A stretch of DNA of 64,000 nucleotides, taken from assembly GCF_009727055.1 (NCBI RefSeq), contig NC_052349.1, positions 92,940,770 through 93,004,769 of the forward strand, in the 5' to 3' direction. The notes beneath the pieces are model-generated. The model was not told where the DNA came from and did no database searches. It saw only the letters and a program-made list of their open reading frames with translations. The number at the start of each line of letters is the position of its first letter. Positions within the stretch are counted from its first letter, which is position 1. Below, piece after piece: positions 1 through 11,760 of the stretch. The stretch is from Benincasa hispida (taxonomy: Eukaryota > Streptophyta > Magnoliopsida > Cucurbitales > Cucurbitaceae). The position numbers and the translations under genes are program-made.

Positions 1-717
1 AATATAAGTATGTAAGTAATTGAAATGATAAGTCATATAACTAAATCACTTCAATGAAATATAAATTTATCAAACATGGTAATTTAAAATTGAGAATTGT
101 CAAACATTATTTTTTTATGTATAATTGTCACAACAATTATTTTAAAAACCACCATAATCCCAAACTTAAGCCTAAATATTATTTGAATATTGAGAATTAA
201 AATAAAGATAACAAGATTTGAGTTTCTAAACTTGGATTTTTGTGCCTATTTAGTTTTTAAACCGTCAAAACGAACGTAATTATTTAATTAATATATAAAT
301 GTATTAGTGATGAAAAGGTTTGTGATTTGAATCTGTTTATCTCTATTTAAAAAAAACGTTTTAAACTTTTACAAATATTTAGTAAATTTTAAACTTTTAA
401 ATTTTTGTAAATTTGTAGGTTCTTAAAACTTTTGAAAGTTAGATAACTAAATTTGTAATTTTGAATTTGTTCACAAACTAACATTATAATTTAAACCCTA
501 TAAAAATTATAAAATACCAATTTGAGGACGACTGAAATTTGCTTTAACATTTTGATTTATCTTTCAATTTTCAGGTTGGTCAATATATAGAGAAAAAGAT
601 TCAAAATACTGACATTCAATATAATTCTCAACCAGGCCTATTAGAGTTCGAGTATATATATATTAGTTGCAATTCGAGTTAATTAATTTTATATCAATAG
701 TTTTACAATTTTCTATG
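1..717. other. AT-rich stretch without recognisable feature
   Basis: Very AT-rich DNA with homopolymer runs and no long reading frame on either strand. I recognise no transposon end or gene in it. Confidence 0.6.
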
Positions 718-1148
718 TAATTTTTAGGTTAAGAATCACTTTTAGTTCTTATACTTTCAATTTTGTAACAATTTAGTTCTTAGATTTTACTATATAACAA
801 TTGAGTCATAATATTTTAAATTTTGTAACAATGTGGTCCCTATTGTAGAAATTAATATTAAAATAAGATTTCTTGCATAAATAAATCGATAAATTAATTA
901 GAGACTCAATATTTTTACAAAGTACATAGTTTACATCACAAAATAATAAAAAATTGACATCTAAGTTTGATATTTTTTTTACGTAAATCGTTTACAGTTT
1001 GAAAGTACAATGATTAAATTGTTACAAACTAAGGTTTAGAGACTAAATTGTTATACAATTGAAACTACAAGGACTAAATTATTATAAATTAAAGTTTAGA
1101 GATCAAATTATTACTTGGGACCAAAAGTATTTTTTAACCTAATTTTTA
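718..1148. mobile_element. Mutator-like miniature inverted-repeat element with 9 bp target duplication
   Basis: The 413 bp core (727-1139) starts GGTTAAGAATCACTTTT and its far end, read on the other strand, starts GGTTAAAAAATACTTTT, so the ends are inverted repeats. The same 9 bases, TAATTTTTA, flank it at 718-726 and 1140-1148, the usual length for Mutator-like insertions. The inside is built of repeated wording of the type 'ttagtccctaaattt ... gtaacaattt' in both orientations. It has no coding capacity and would need a transposase from elsewhere. The assignment to the Mutator superfamily rests on duplication length and long inverted ends only. Confidence 0.7.
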
Positions 1149-1442
1149 TAATCGAATAAAATCTCAACAAACCAGTGTGTACCCTATTAAAAAAGAAACC
1201 CATAATAATGTTCTTTTTTTTTTAAAAAAAAAATTGTTATTACTATTATTTTTTCATATCACGTGTAAGTGTAACACTTCTCTTGTTGAACTTCTATGAA
1301 GAACAATTATTTTGTTACTCAATTATGCTCCATATGTTGACAGAAATTGATACTAAATTACTAATAGTTGGACATAAAATAAAATCACATTTTTTCCATG
1401 ACTATAAGACCTCACTTTATTATATATAGAATAAAAAATTTA

Positions 1443-1740
1443 AGCATCGGTAACCATTTCAATTTTGGTTTTTGGTTTTTAAAACAAGTCTTTTTTCTTC
1501 TCATTTCTTATCATGACTTACATCTTTCTTAAGTAAATATTAAATTTTTAGCCAAATTCAAAAAACAAATTAGTTTTTAAAAGCTTTTTTTTTTTAGTTT
1601 TCAAAATTCGATTTGATTTTCTAAATCATTGATAAAAAGTAGATAATATATGAAAAAATTTGAAGATAGAAGTAATGTCTATATAGACTTAATTTTTAAA
1701 AACAAAAATAAAAAATCAAATAGTTACTGTACGAGACCTT
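1443..1740. mobile_element. Small foldback element of the GGTCCCGTTTGGTAAC family, degraded
   Basis: Left end reads like CATCGGTAACCATTTC and right end, reversed, AAGGTCTCGTACAGTAACTA; the two are degraded inverted repeats. Inside are the words 'gacttaatttttaaaaa' and 'catttcttatcatga', which recur in the copies near 7,526-7,783 and 62,837-63,043. It is non-coding. I cannot see a clean target duplication, so the superfamily is open (hAT-like is possible). Confidence 0.45.
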
Positions 1741-2540
1741 AAAATTTAAAATTTAAAGTTTGAGGATCCATCTAATACAAATTTAAAATTTATGACTAAA
1801 CTTACAATTTAACTTATTTTTTTCTTTTAATTCTATATCTTAGTTTGTAGGTAATTAGAAAAGTAGCTCAACATAATTAAATTGATACTAATAGTTGAAC
1901 ATAAAATAAACATCTTTCTTAATTCAACCATATAGAGTGGTTGAAAATTTGAACGTATAACCTCTTAGTTGATGGTCCATTTAAGTTGAACAAAAAAAAT
2001 TTCTAATCTATAGGAATATCAAATTCTATTTATCCATATTATAGATTTCTCCGTAAGTTTTGACTTCATAATTATAGAATAAAAATCTTTGTATTTTATA
2101 TGACACTAAATACCAAAAATTTTTAACTAGATGATTTTCACAATAACACTAGTTAGAATAACATACCTTGATCCATGATAATGGTCTTCTAAGAGATTGT
2201 GTTTCTCTCTCTTGGTTTTCCTTTACAACTTAATTAGGTTTCTCGCTAAGGAGAAACAAATAGAAGATCAATACCTAGGATTTTACTTTTATATAGACAC
2301 CACCCATCAGGTTGTTTAATTATAGAATTATTATTTTTAATTAATTTAAAAATTATCTCTTGCTTAATTGACAAAAAAAGTAATAGATCTAAAAAAATAA
2401 AATAGTCGATAATGCATATGAACTATATTAATAATAATATTAAACTTAAAATAGTATAACATTGCCTTCATAAATATTCGTCACCCATGTTAATGTTTAT
2501 GAGTTTCATTCTAGAAATATACGAATGTTTATATACTCAT
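1741..2540. other. AT-rich stretch without recognisable feature
   Basis: No reading frame of note, no inverted-repeat ends and no retroelement wording were seen here. Confidence 0.5.
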
Positions 2541-2672
2541 AGGAGGTGTTTGTTTCAAGGGTTGGGATTGGATGAGTCAGGCATCCTAAGCCCAACTCTT
2601 ATTTAGAGCAAGGATTTAGAAAGCCCGACTTCCTACACCATTTTCCCATGGGTTTGAGTAAACACTATCCAA
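2541..2672. mobile_element. Possible 130 bp miniature inverted-repeat element
   Basis: The left end AGGAGGTGTTTGTTTCAAGG and the right end, read in reverse complement (AGTGTTTACTCAAACCCATGG), are similar, and the interior has the 'cccaac...ggattgg' wording common in Harbinger-like or hAT-like MITEs. ACTCAT is present immediately on both sides (2535-2540 and 2673-2678). The match between the ends is loose, so this is a candidate only. Confidence 0.35.
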
Positions 2673-4123
2673 ACTCATGTGTTACTTTCGTTTATTTTTA
2701 TTTTTTTAATTAATAGTGCTATTAGATTATCTCTTTTAATTCTCTCTTCCATTTTTGACGTGTTTACAAATATATTGAAATCAGATATACATCGAATATA
2801 TTGTTAGTAAAAAAGATAATATATATTACAAATTGTAATGTTGATGCACTTATCAAATATACACTAATTTATTTCTAAAAAATTCAAATATGTAGTGCTA
2901 TATATATATATATATCAAATATACCTAATTTTATCCTTCAAAGTTTCTTATTGATTTTTCATTTCATTTATAAGGGTAATAAATTTTTGGACTATTTGAG
3001 ATATTTTCTTTACTTGTATAGGTTCTGGAAAAAAAAAAACGATTTTGAAAAGTTCATAACCACAAAAGGAACCTCCCTTACATACGGAGAGATAAAAAAA
3101 GCAAATTGTGTTATATTTTTGTGTAAAATAATAGCTCATTATAATGTATTTATTTGGATTATATGTATAGAAAACCCTAATTTAATTTAACATTTCCATT
3201 TTTCGTTGGTCAATTTAACTAGTTCAAAGATTTTGAATAACTTTTTAAACGCAAAGGATTAAAATGTTGAAAACAATTTAACAGCTAACTAAAAATTAAA
3301 ACTCAACCTGTATGATTTTTTATTCCTCAAATGTACTTTAATAAAAAAAAAATTACAATTTTTCAATAGTTTAATTGAAGATAAAATACTAGTTTATTTC
3401 AATTTGAAGTTAGCATGTTATGGTAAAAAACTTTTAGCCATATTTCTATTTCAAAATTTAAAAAACAAATATTCTTCCAAATATTTTAGTTTATTTTAAA
3501 TTTAACTATATTAAAATAATTAATATGACAAATTTGAACTAATCTAAAATCTAAACGTGCACTCCAAACACAAATTTTTGTAACTCAAACTTAAAAAACC
3601 TGTACTCGAAACATAGTCTTCTTAAACTTCTCGACCTAACTTCAAACTTAAATTTTAAACCTGCGTGGCAAACACTGTTACACATTTTTCGAAGTTGAAC
3701 TATATACGTGTTAGACTCACATTTTTCTGATCAAGGCGGCTATAATTGAATAGTCGGCTATGGCCTCACTTTACATGGTTATTACTGTCATTAAAAGGTA
3801 TCGGTTGCAACAGAATCTTATAGAATTAATTGTTCTGATATTGGTATGTGGTAGTTGCGGCGGCTATTAATTTTATAATAACGACTTGCTTTTTCTTTCC
3901 AAATTTTGTGGGATTCTGGCCACATGTAAATGGTGGCAATCCATAGCCTCTTAAAATCTTCTCTTCGTGGCACATGTCCATTCCACTTGTTCACATCCTT
4001 CACAGCTTTGTCACATATTTAAATCAGAAAAATATATAGATACATCATATTCTACATCTATCTTCTATCGAGTTCTCAAATTATAGTTTACTATATGACA
4101 AATTCTTCTCACTTATTTCTTAA
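2673..4123. other. AT-rich spacer with a TA microsatellite
   Basis: A pure TA run lies at about 2,899-2,915. Two 60-80 codon frames in opposite directions overlap at 2,948-3,190 and are probably chance in AT-rich DNA. The stretch 3,730-4,020 is less AT-rich than its surroundings and holds the one frame listed separately. No gene was recognised. Confidence 0.5.
3818..4018 (-). other. Unidentified protein-like open stretch, about 67 codons
   Basis: On the - strand a frame is open from just inside an in-frame TAA near 4,019 down to a stop at 3,818. It has no ATG; the only possible starts are GTG codons. The peptide is rich in W, K, R and Y (for example WNGHVPRREDFKRLW and WPESHKIWKEK) and looks more protein-like than other short frames nearby. 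Local composition is also less AT-rich. It could be an orphan exon or gene fragment, or a relic of a mobile element, but I do not recognise the family and no splice sites or partner exons were found. Confidence 0.2.
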
Positions 4124-4878
4124 AATATTTTAGGTTTAAATCTTGTTTTAGTCTCTAAACTTTGAATTTTATTCTATTTTGGTCCCTAAATTTTCATAAA
4201 CGATCATTGTAATTTTTAAACTTTTTAAAAATGTTCATTTTTAGTCCTTACCACTATTACAAAATTGGGCTTTAATGTCAATTCAAAGCTGACATTATAG
4301 GGGTATACTGTCGGTTGAAAAGCACATCGAAGATAGTGTTATAATTTTTTTTTAATGTCAGTCGTATTTAATGTCGGTTTTAAACTGACATTATAGATGA
4401 CCATGATTTCAATGCTAGTTATCTTCAATATCAGTTTTCAACCGACATTGAATACTGTTTTCAATGTCGATTTTCAACCGACATTGAAAATTATCTTCAA
4501 TGTCAGTTTTTCAAAATTGAACGACCAAATTTTTGAACTAAAAATATTTTTAAATTCTCCTACTTTGCCAACTTATTCAAAATTGAAACTCTAGATTTTT
4601 TTAGCTCAGCTAACTTATTTGGTAGCCTAGTCATCCAAAAATATAAGTCATCTCACCATTTTGTTAAATAGTTAATAAAATCTTAATATATCAAGAACCA
4701 AAATAAGCATTTTTAAAAAGTTCAAAGGACTAAAACAATTTTTTTAAAAAACTTTATGACCAAAATAGAATAATATTCAAAGTTAAGGAACTAATACAAA
4801 TATTTTTAAAAGTTTAAGGACCAAAATAGAATATTATGCAAAGTTCAGAGACTAAATAAGATTTAAACTAATATTTTA
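4124..4878. mobile_element. Mutator-like foldback element with 9 bp target duplication
   Basis: The core (4133-4869) begins GGTTTAAATCTTGTTTTAGT and ends with the near reverse complement (AGTTTAAATCTTATTTAGT when flipped). Similarity between the ends continues for about 60 bp with 'tctattttggtcc' wording. The 9 bp AATATTTTA flanks it at 4124-4132 and 4870-4878. It is non-coding. It carries a CACTA-type fragment in its middle, listed separately. Confidence 0.65.
4252..4514. mobile_element. CACTA (En/Spm-like) terminal fragment with subterminal repeats
   Basis: The stretch begins CACTATTACAAAATTGGGC, the form expected for a CACTA transposon end. It continues with repeated, partly palindromic subterminal motifs around TGTCGGTTTTCAACCGACA: near 4309, 4370-4397, 4429-4453, 4462-4490 and 4498-4513. 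Such repeats are the known binding sites of CACTA transposases. The opposite CACTA end is not visible, so this is a truncated or captured terminus inside the Mutator-like element. Confidence 0.6.
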
Positions 4879-4939
4879 TTATTATTCTTTTTTGTATGAT
4901 GAAAGTGGGATATGTAAAGATAGGTGCATCTTGGAATGT

Positions 4940-5550
4940 ACCCAAATGTTAGTCCCTAAATTTTGGTTTGTAACGATTTAGTCCATATACTTTCAATTTT
5001 GTAACTATTTAGTCACTAAATTTTACTATGTAACAATTCATTCCCTGTACCTTTCGAATTTGTAACGATTGAGTCCCTATTGAATAAATTAGTGTGAAGA
5101 TTTAATGAGATTTCTTATATAAATAAGTTGATAAACAAATTAGAGACTTCATATTTTTATAAAATATAAAGTCTACATCAGAAAATAATAAAAATTTACA
5201 TCAAATTTTTATTTTTGATTTTTGATTTTTTTTACATTAGGGACTAAGATGTTACATATTTAAAAATATAAGGACTAATTTATTCTATACTAAAGTTTAT
5301 GACTAAATTGTTACAAATTTGAAAGTACAAAGACTAAATCGTTAAGTTTTGAAATTTTCAACAAGTTGTCAAATAAGTCAATGTATTTCGAAAGTTTATA
5401 ATCTACGTTGGCTACATTACAGAAAATGTCCTTCAACTTGGTATTTTATTTTTATAATACTTTTAAACTTTCAAAATTTGTAGTAATGCCTTTAAATTTG
5501 TCTGAAAAAGTTTAGGGACTAAAAATATTTTTTGACCGACTTAATTTATA
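4940..5550. mobile_element. Degraded element related to the one at 718-1148
   Basis: Wording such as 'ttagtccctaaattttgg', 'gtaacgatttagtcc' and 'ataaaatttacatcaa' parallels the element at 718-1148, with inverted copies near the right end (GGGACTAAAAATATTTTTTG at about 5,517-5,536). Sharp ends and a target duplication are not visible. The right part overlaps a local direct duplication. Confidence 0.4.
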
Positions 5551-5746
5551 TTGTATAGTTGAGGTATAAGTTTGTTGTTTTGAAATTTTCAACACATTGT
5601 CAAATAAGTCAATGTATTTCGAAAAGTTTATAGTCTATGTTAGCTACATTATAAAAAATGTCCTTCAACTTGGTACTTTATTTTTATAATACTTTTAATC
5701 TTTCAAATTTTCGATGATACCTTTAAATTTTTCTTGAAAATTTAAA
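5347..5746. repeat. Direct duplication, unit about 170 bp at 231 bp spacing
   Basis: The stretch starting TTTTGAAATTTTCAACA at 5,347 recurs at 5,578 and stays alignable for about 170 bp (to about 5,516 and 5,746). Both copies contain GTCAAATAAGTCAATGTATTTCG and ATGTCCTTCAACTTGGTA. The copies have diverged, so the duplication is not recent. No function is apparent. Confidence 0.6.
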
Positions 5747-6097
5747 AATATAATTATCATTAGTTTTAAATGGAAAACTGTTAGAGAGCTGTTTGACAAT
5801 TTTGAGGATGTATATTAATATTGTTGAATAAGGAGAAAAAAAAAACTTGAGATTGTAGGTTAGAGTTTACAAGTTAATTAGTTACGGTTTGGTTTATATA
5901 TATATATAAAAGAAAGAGTTTGGGTTAGGGTTTATTAAAAAAAAAAAAAATGGCTATCCTTTTCTTGCATCTCTCTCCATGCTTGCCATTTTGATTATAA
6001 AGTTGATGATTTATATAAAATGTGCTTGTTTGTGTTTGAATTGAACATCATTTTATTTTATTTTTCAAAACACACGTATTTATTGCAAAGTTTACCA
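5747..6097. other. AT-rich spacer
   Basis: Contains a TA run near 5,898-5,908 and an A run near 5,937-5,950. Nothing else was recognised. Confidence 0.5.
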
Positions 6098-6394
6098 TTG
6101 AATTGGAGGAAAAATTGTCAAAAATAACACGTTTAGGTTTTCACCTTATAAAACTAGCACGTTTTTTGAAAACTCGTAAAAATAGTTTTTATTGATCTAT
6201 CTTGGGTGAGATCGACTATCGAGAATTAGTTAAAAATTTAACTTTTTCTAATTTATCAATTGTTTTGGGTCTTTTGGGTACATCTCGCCCTAGATGGACC
6301 GAGAAAAACTGTTTTTACGAGTTTTTTAAAAAAATGCTAGTTTTGTAACGTAAAAACTTAAAAGTGCTATTTCTGACAATTTTTTGAATTGGAG
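6098..6394. mobile_element. Foldback miniature element with 11 bp flanking duplication
   Basis: The core (6109-6383) has about 80 bp inverted ends: the left AAAATTGTCAAAAATAACAC is matched on the right by GTGCTATTTCTGACAATTTT. Both arms contain 'aaaactagca' and 'aaaactcgtaaaaa'. TTGAATTGGAG occurs at 6098-6108 and 6384-6394, which fits a 9-11 bp Mutator-like target duplication. It is non-coding and would form a strong hairpin when single-stranded. Confidence 0.65.
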
Positions 6395-6524
6395 TATGCT
6401 TGGATTGTCTAGACAATAGAGAATGCTAATGTTATTTTTTAACCAATGTTTTTCAAAAAGTCATTATCATTTAAACATTCGTTATAAAAACACCATTTGA
6501 TTACATGTTCTCCACATTTTTTTT

Positions 6525-6640
6525 AGTATATGATCGACTGAGTCGGTCATTGAGTTTTATTAGAAACGACGGACAAAATTAGTTGTCAGAGATGGTCATC
6601 GAAGGTGATTGTCGAAGCTAATAGAAAATTTTAAGGATGA
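6525..6640. repeat. Degenerate GGTGGTCATCGAAGG-type repeat patch
   Basis: Short stretch of loosely repeated wording (gtcggtcattgag, gttgtcagagatggtcatcgaaggtgattgtcg). The same style of repeat returns at 11,761-12,010 and, on the opposite strand, at 15,490-16,030. It borders the left side of the retroelement relic that starts near 6,650. Confidence 0.35.
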
Positions 6641-7293
6641 TTAGTTCCACCAAGACAAATATCACACAGGACGTCCTAGCAAATTCAAAGACAACAACGG
6701 AGTAACAAACAGTAAATTAAGAATGAAAACACAGAGATTGGTAAACCAGTTCAGTGATATACCACCTACGTTTAGGGGGTAGTATGCTCGGAAAGATAAT
6801 TCACTAATATGTAAAAGTTAAGCGTTTACAATATAGTACTTATTTGTAAATAACAACAATTACAGTAACACACGTAGAGCCTAACTTATTTAATCATCTA
6901 GACTTCTCCTAAATGTAAGAGACTTCTTCTCACTCGAACTTAGGCTTATCCTAAGTATGTTAATATTAGTGATGAAACACTAGACTCTCCTTAAATGTGT
7001 GAGACCCCTCTCACTTTGAGGATATATTTCTCCTTCTTGTGAAGTCCTCTTCACATGAAGAGCTTAGTCTCCACTAAATTTGAAAACTCCTTCCCTATGA
7101 ATGATACCTTTAGGATCCCCTTTAGGATGAGGGTGTTGGCTTTTTGGCCCTTAATTTCAAATTAATTAATTTTAATTAATTAATATTTTGATGATAACAA
7201 ACTTGCTTTATTTACTCATAATATTATTATTTTGAATAATCTATAGCTTAGAGCTCGGGACAACGATTCTGATGTCACTTGAATTATCCAAAT

Positions 7294-8195
7294 CAATAGG
7301 GGCGGATCTATGAAGGGACAGGGCGGGCACAATGTAAAGGAGTTTGTTTTCTTTTCTATTTTAATCGATTCTTGTTGCTTAAAATTTCAATTGCATAGAA
7401 AAATTAAATCATTTTTATTTTTTCTCATGTGTTCATGTTTAATAGAAATATTTTTAAAATTTTAAGCTCATATGTGAAAATGGTGTTCATATGCCTTAAT
7501 TTTTAGAAACTAAAAATAAATTCTTAAGACTCTTTTTGGTAACCATTTAGTGTTTATTTTGTTTTGTTTTGTTTTTCTTTTTAAAAATTAAGTCTATAGA
7601 CACTATTCTTACCTTCAAATTTCTTCCTTTGTAGCTTTTATTTTATTTTATTTTTTTAAATTTAGCTAAGAATTCAACTATTTTACTTAAGAAAGATGCA
7701 AATCATTTTAAGAAATGGATAGGAAACATGCTTAATTTTCAAAAACCAAAAACTAAATACGAAATGTTTACCAAATGGACCTTAGTTATTTATTTTTAGT
7801 TTTTAAAAATTAAGACATATAAACATCATTTTCACATATAATTTTTTTGCTTTGTTATTTACTTTACCATTATTTTGAAATTATTCAAGTTAGTACAAGT
7901 TTATTCCTTCATTTTTAAAATTAAGACTAATAAATATCTAAACTTTCAATTTTAACTCTAATAAGTCACTAAAAAATATCTAATAGATATATATTTTAAT
8001 TTATTATCTAAAAATCTCATAAAATATAAAAAAATGCTAAAAAATTGATCGATGTATTGAACAAAAAAAATTATATTTTTGTTTCTAATTGAATCTCAAG
8101 TTTTCAATTTTGTAGTCCAATAGTTATATCGATGTACCTAAAGTTATATTTATATGAACTTTTGCCCCTACATAAAATCCTGGATCCGCCATTGT
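7294..8195. mobile_element. TIR element (hAT-like?) nested in the solo LTR
   Basis: Left end AGGGGCGGATCTATGAAGGG and right end TGGATCCGCCATT are inverted copies of the GGCGGATCC-type terminus seen in many non-autonomous plant DNA transposons. The subterminal 'gggcgggca' and 'tttgcccctac' also pair. It interrupts the LTR at 7134-9328, so it is younger than that LTR. No transposase reading frame is present. The target duplication is unclear, so the superfamily is a guess. Confidence 0.5.
7526..7783. mobile_element. GGTCCCGTTTGGTAAC-family foldback element
   Basis: Left end AAGACTCTTTTTGGTAACCA pairs with right end GTTTACCAAATGGACCTT. The inside shares words with the copies at 1,443-1,740 and 62,837-63,043 (attaagtctatagacac, cttacttaagaaagatgcaaatcat). 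It lies inside the GGCGGATC element, making a further level of nesting. Confidence 0.5.
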
Positions 8196-9414
8196 AAATA
8201 AGAGTTTAGATGAAAAAGATATAGCAAAAAGAAGCATAACGGAAAAATACACGAGATGGTAATGTGGCGAATTAATCATCAAATTGGACCAATTAAAGAT
8301 TGCTACTTGGAGCTATAAGGTAAATGACACATGAGACCTTAAATTTGTAATTGGTGAATTTTAGTTTTTATTAAAAGAAAAAAAGATTTAAAAGAAATTG
8401 ATTTTGTTGAAAATTAAAATAATAATAATAAATTAAAGAAAATGAAAAAACTTTTAAGTTTTTTTTTTATAAAATATATATTATTATATTATTTTTTGTT
8501 TATCTCATGGTTAGTTGAGCTTAAATCTCCACCATTCAATTTTCTTTTACCAATATCCAATGACCCAAATTGAATTTAGTTTTCACCTACTTTTCTCTTT
8601 ATTTAAACTCATATTCTTCTCCAAATTTTCAATAACAATTTCACATCTTTTTACAATCCCCCATAGATTATTAAGTCTCCATTCTTGCTTTCTCCAAGTT
8701 TCAATTTTCTTATTTTTCATCTGGAGATTTATGTATGGTGAGGATTTATTTGTTGTGAGCTCAAAATTTATAGATCTACTCTTTTAGAGAGTTTCTCAAG
8801 TGTGTGCTTTAATTTTTTCAAACATTTTGTAAGGGTTGCTCTTGATCTTGAAAAAAAGCGGTTGTAACAGTTTGATCCTAATCCGTGGAAAGAATTGAGT
8901 TTGTTCTTGAACTTACAAAAAGAGCGGTGTAGCGGTTGGACTCTAATCCGTGGAAAAAGTCGGTGAGTTCCTTATTCAAAATCCCAAGAGGCACTTGAGA
9001 AAGTGGATGTAAGTCAAGTTTGACCGAACCCTAGAAAAATTTATGGTATTAATTTCTTTATCCCTATACTTATTTAATTTTAAAATTAATTTATTATTAT
9101 AGTTTAATGCATAAAATTAATTTCAATATTTATTCTTAAAATTAATTGCTTGAATTTATTTTTTCCTGATCTTTTTTAAGTGAATGTATTTGTATGAGAT
9201 TCTTGTTTAAATTACTTGTTAACTAAAAGTATATTAATTTGCTTAATTGGGTCCATTTTAGTAAATAGTTTTCATCAGTTTAATTAAACCTTATTCACCC
9301 CTTCTAGGGTTGCCATACGGATCTTACAGAGAGTCCCTTCTTAGTAAACAACGTCTTAGGCTCCCCCTAAAGATAAATAATGCTTCTTAAGAATGAAACT
9401 GCACAGCAAAAAGC

Positions 9415-11342
9415 TGAAAGGAACCGGTGAAGGTCCTGAGCGAAAGCGGAGATTGGTCCCAAATCCCAATTTTTCCAGAACCATAAATTTTACAGAATCA
9501 AACAAAAAGATTATGCATTAATCAACAAATTACAACATGCATATATAAATTGAGAAAAGAGATAAGGAGATACTAACCCTTGAAGATCTAATCTTCTTCA
9601 CGTAATTCTCTTCTCCAAAATGTCACGAACTGTAATGTACTCGAAACCTAATTGGCCACCACCATGAAAGTTTCCTCTGTATTCTCTAGGATGAGAATCT
9701 AAGGAGTTATGTGGGCTCTTGATTTTTGGAAAAGAGAGGAATTGAGAGGAGAATTGTGAGATCCAAAAAAACTTTTCTTAGAGTGTGTTCTATACGTTTT
9801 CTGTAAAAAAAAAAAAAAAATACTGAAGAAAAAAACCACACATATGCACATCCGCCCACTCTTGCATGTAGTAGAGAGAAAAAAGAGTAAATTAATCAAA
9901 AGAAAAATTATTTTAATAAAATATTAATATATATTTATATGATAATCACTTTATCATATAATATATATTAAATTTTATGTTATATCAAATATAACATATA
10001 ACCTATAGTTTAATATTGTATTAAATACAATATAACCGCTAGTTTTCATTCTCTCATTAATGCACGGTATTTAATATAAATCTCATTTATACTAAATTTA
10101 ATTATATGAATCAATTCACATAATTAATATTTGAATCATATTCAAATATTTATTTTCTCTCAAATAAACTTTATATTATAATGTATCAAAACATTATAAT
10201 AATTATATCATATATAATTAAATTAAATTTTTTATATCACATATAATTAATTTCCTTAATTAATTTGAACGATTCAAATGAATTAAAAGTTGATTCTCAT
10301 TTAGTCCATGTTGAGCTATAGAGGGGACCTCATAGACCTGTAGATTGAAGCTCCAATAATAATTGAATAATTAATTAAACTATTCAACATCCATTAACTG
10401 TCGAACACTTAACTAAAGACCGATAGCTGCACTCTTTGCACTACATATATATTTCTATGTCCATTGGATATAAACAGTCAACAGTGCAATGATCCTTCAT
10501 AAATTGCTTGTAAGTACAACTAGGCCAAAATTATCGGTTTTCTCCTATAATTATATCTAACTCCTTAAATATCACTAATCCCTTTAATGAACAATAAGTC
10601 ATAGTCCAACTATGACCAAACCCCTCTCGACCTAGGAGAGGATGTGGCGCCACATTGTTCAAGCCCCGGAATCAGCCCTTAAGAGAGCAATTTATCTACT
10701 TATCTCGATATCAAAGGAGTGAAATCCGTCTTGTGTAGCTGTATTCCCAACTCCCCTATCAAACGAATCCCTAAAATGGTAGGCTTGTTGAGTCGGCGAT
10801 CTGACCATCTCACCCATACAAATCAAAGGACCACCTTTGTAGGCAGGAATTCACAACTCACTCAGGATTTAGGTCATGTCACCTATGGTCATCCTAATGA
10901 AATGTGAATCTCAATTATGAATGGTGTTATATAATAAGACTAGTCATTTCGTGGTTCGATCTTATACAAACTCCTTTGTATAGAATATCCCTGCTCACAT
11001 GTATCCACATGAATGATCAGGATCAGATCATATGCAACACTTTACACCAATTGTAACATTTACAAAGTGAGCCGTATTTGTAGTGTCAGTAGGATAAGGT
11101 ATCCAGCCTTATCTATCTACTACAGACCATTTAGGTTATCACTTAAACACGATCCACCTATATGTCTCTACATACATATTTAAGGTACAGATGATAACCT
11201 TGGATGTTAGTTTATTGATTTATGGGTTTAATGCTACTAAATGTCAAATAAAACATCTCATATTTTATTAAATAAACAAAATATTTGTATAAACAATTAC
11301 AAACTACAGAACCATAAGAGATTTAGGGCATCAACCCCAATA
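9415..11342 (-). mobile_element. Copia-type solo LTR
   Basis: On the - strand this reads as an LTR of the family that recurs through the window. The + strand begins TGAAAGGAACC and ends near CATCAACCCCAATA, with the family landmarks 'gagcgaaagcgg', 'gacctgtagattgaagctcca', 'ccattggatataa' and 'atcaaaggaccacctttgtaggcaggaattcacaactc' in order. The flanks AAAGC (9410-9414) and AAAAC (11343-11347) differ at one base and may be the target duplication. No internal domain follows, so it is a solo LTR. Its 62-codon frame at 10,719-10,907 is chance. Confidence 0.65.
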
Positions 11343-11760
11343 AAAACAACTATAGGACAAACCACCAACAAATGAGAGTATTTTTTTTTCCTTTAGGAAC
11401 GATGAGCACCACAAAGAGATTTATGTTAAGAGCACAATAATCTATCTCAAACACAAAGCATATGTGGCAACCCTAGCAAGAATATTTCTTGGACTTAAAT
11501 AGTACAACGAAAAGATGGAAAATATCTCCAACCAAATTTAATAAAATATTAGAAACGGAAAGTTGCTCAGAGAAAATACAAGGAAAAATAATTCAAAATA
11601 AGAAAAAAAATATTTTGTAGAATCAACATCCTTTGTAACAACCTCTGTGACATCATCTAAGACAACCCCAACATTATCCAAGAAAAACCATATGCCTTAA
11701 GCAAATATATAGCCAATAACAAAACTCTAACACTAGTCATTAGAGATTCTCATTTCTGTT

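Larger units (their letters stand above)
7134..9328 (+). mobile_element. Solo LTR, probably Ty1/copia (SIRE/Maximus-like)
   Basis: The 2,195 bp block starts TGTTGGCTTTTTGG and ends GGATCTTACA, a proper TG...CA pair. Near-identical 5-mers flank it (GAGGG at 7129-7133, GAGAG at 9329-9333), as expected of an integrase-made duplication with one later change. The right third has 'gcggttgtaacagtttgatcctaatccgtgg'-type wording twice and ends in 'ttcaccccttctagggttgcc', which I associate with SIRE/Maximus-type LTRs. No internal region follows, so the element was probably reduced to one LTR by recombination. Confidence 0.5.
6650..11760 (-). mobile_element. Old retroelement relic split by two solo LTRs
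   Basis: Three pieces, 6,650-7,133, 9,329-9,414 and 11,343-about 11,760, read as one broken sequence once the two inserted LTRs (7134-9328 and 9415-11342) are taken out. The wording (agagattggtaaaccagttc, ccacctacgtttagggggt, cttaggct..cctaa) resembles LTR or leader sequence of plant retroelements, and a related piece lies at 12,950-13,640. No protein domain is left. Strand and superfamily are inferred weakly. Confidence 0.4.
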
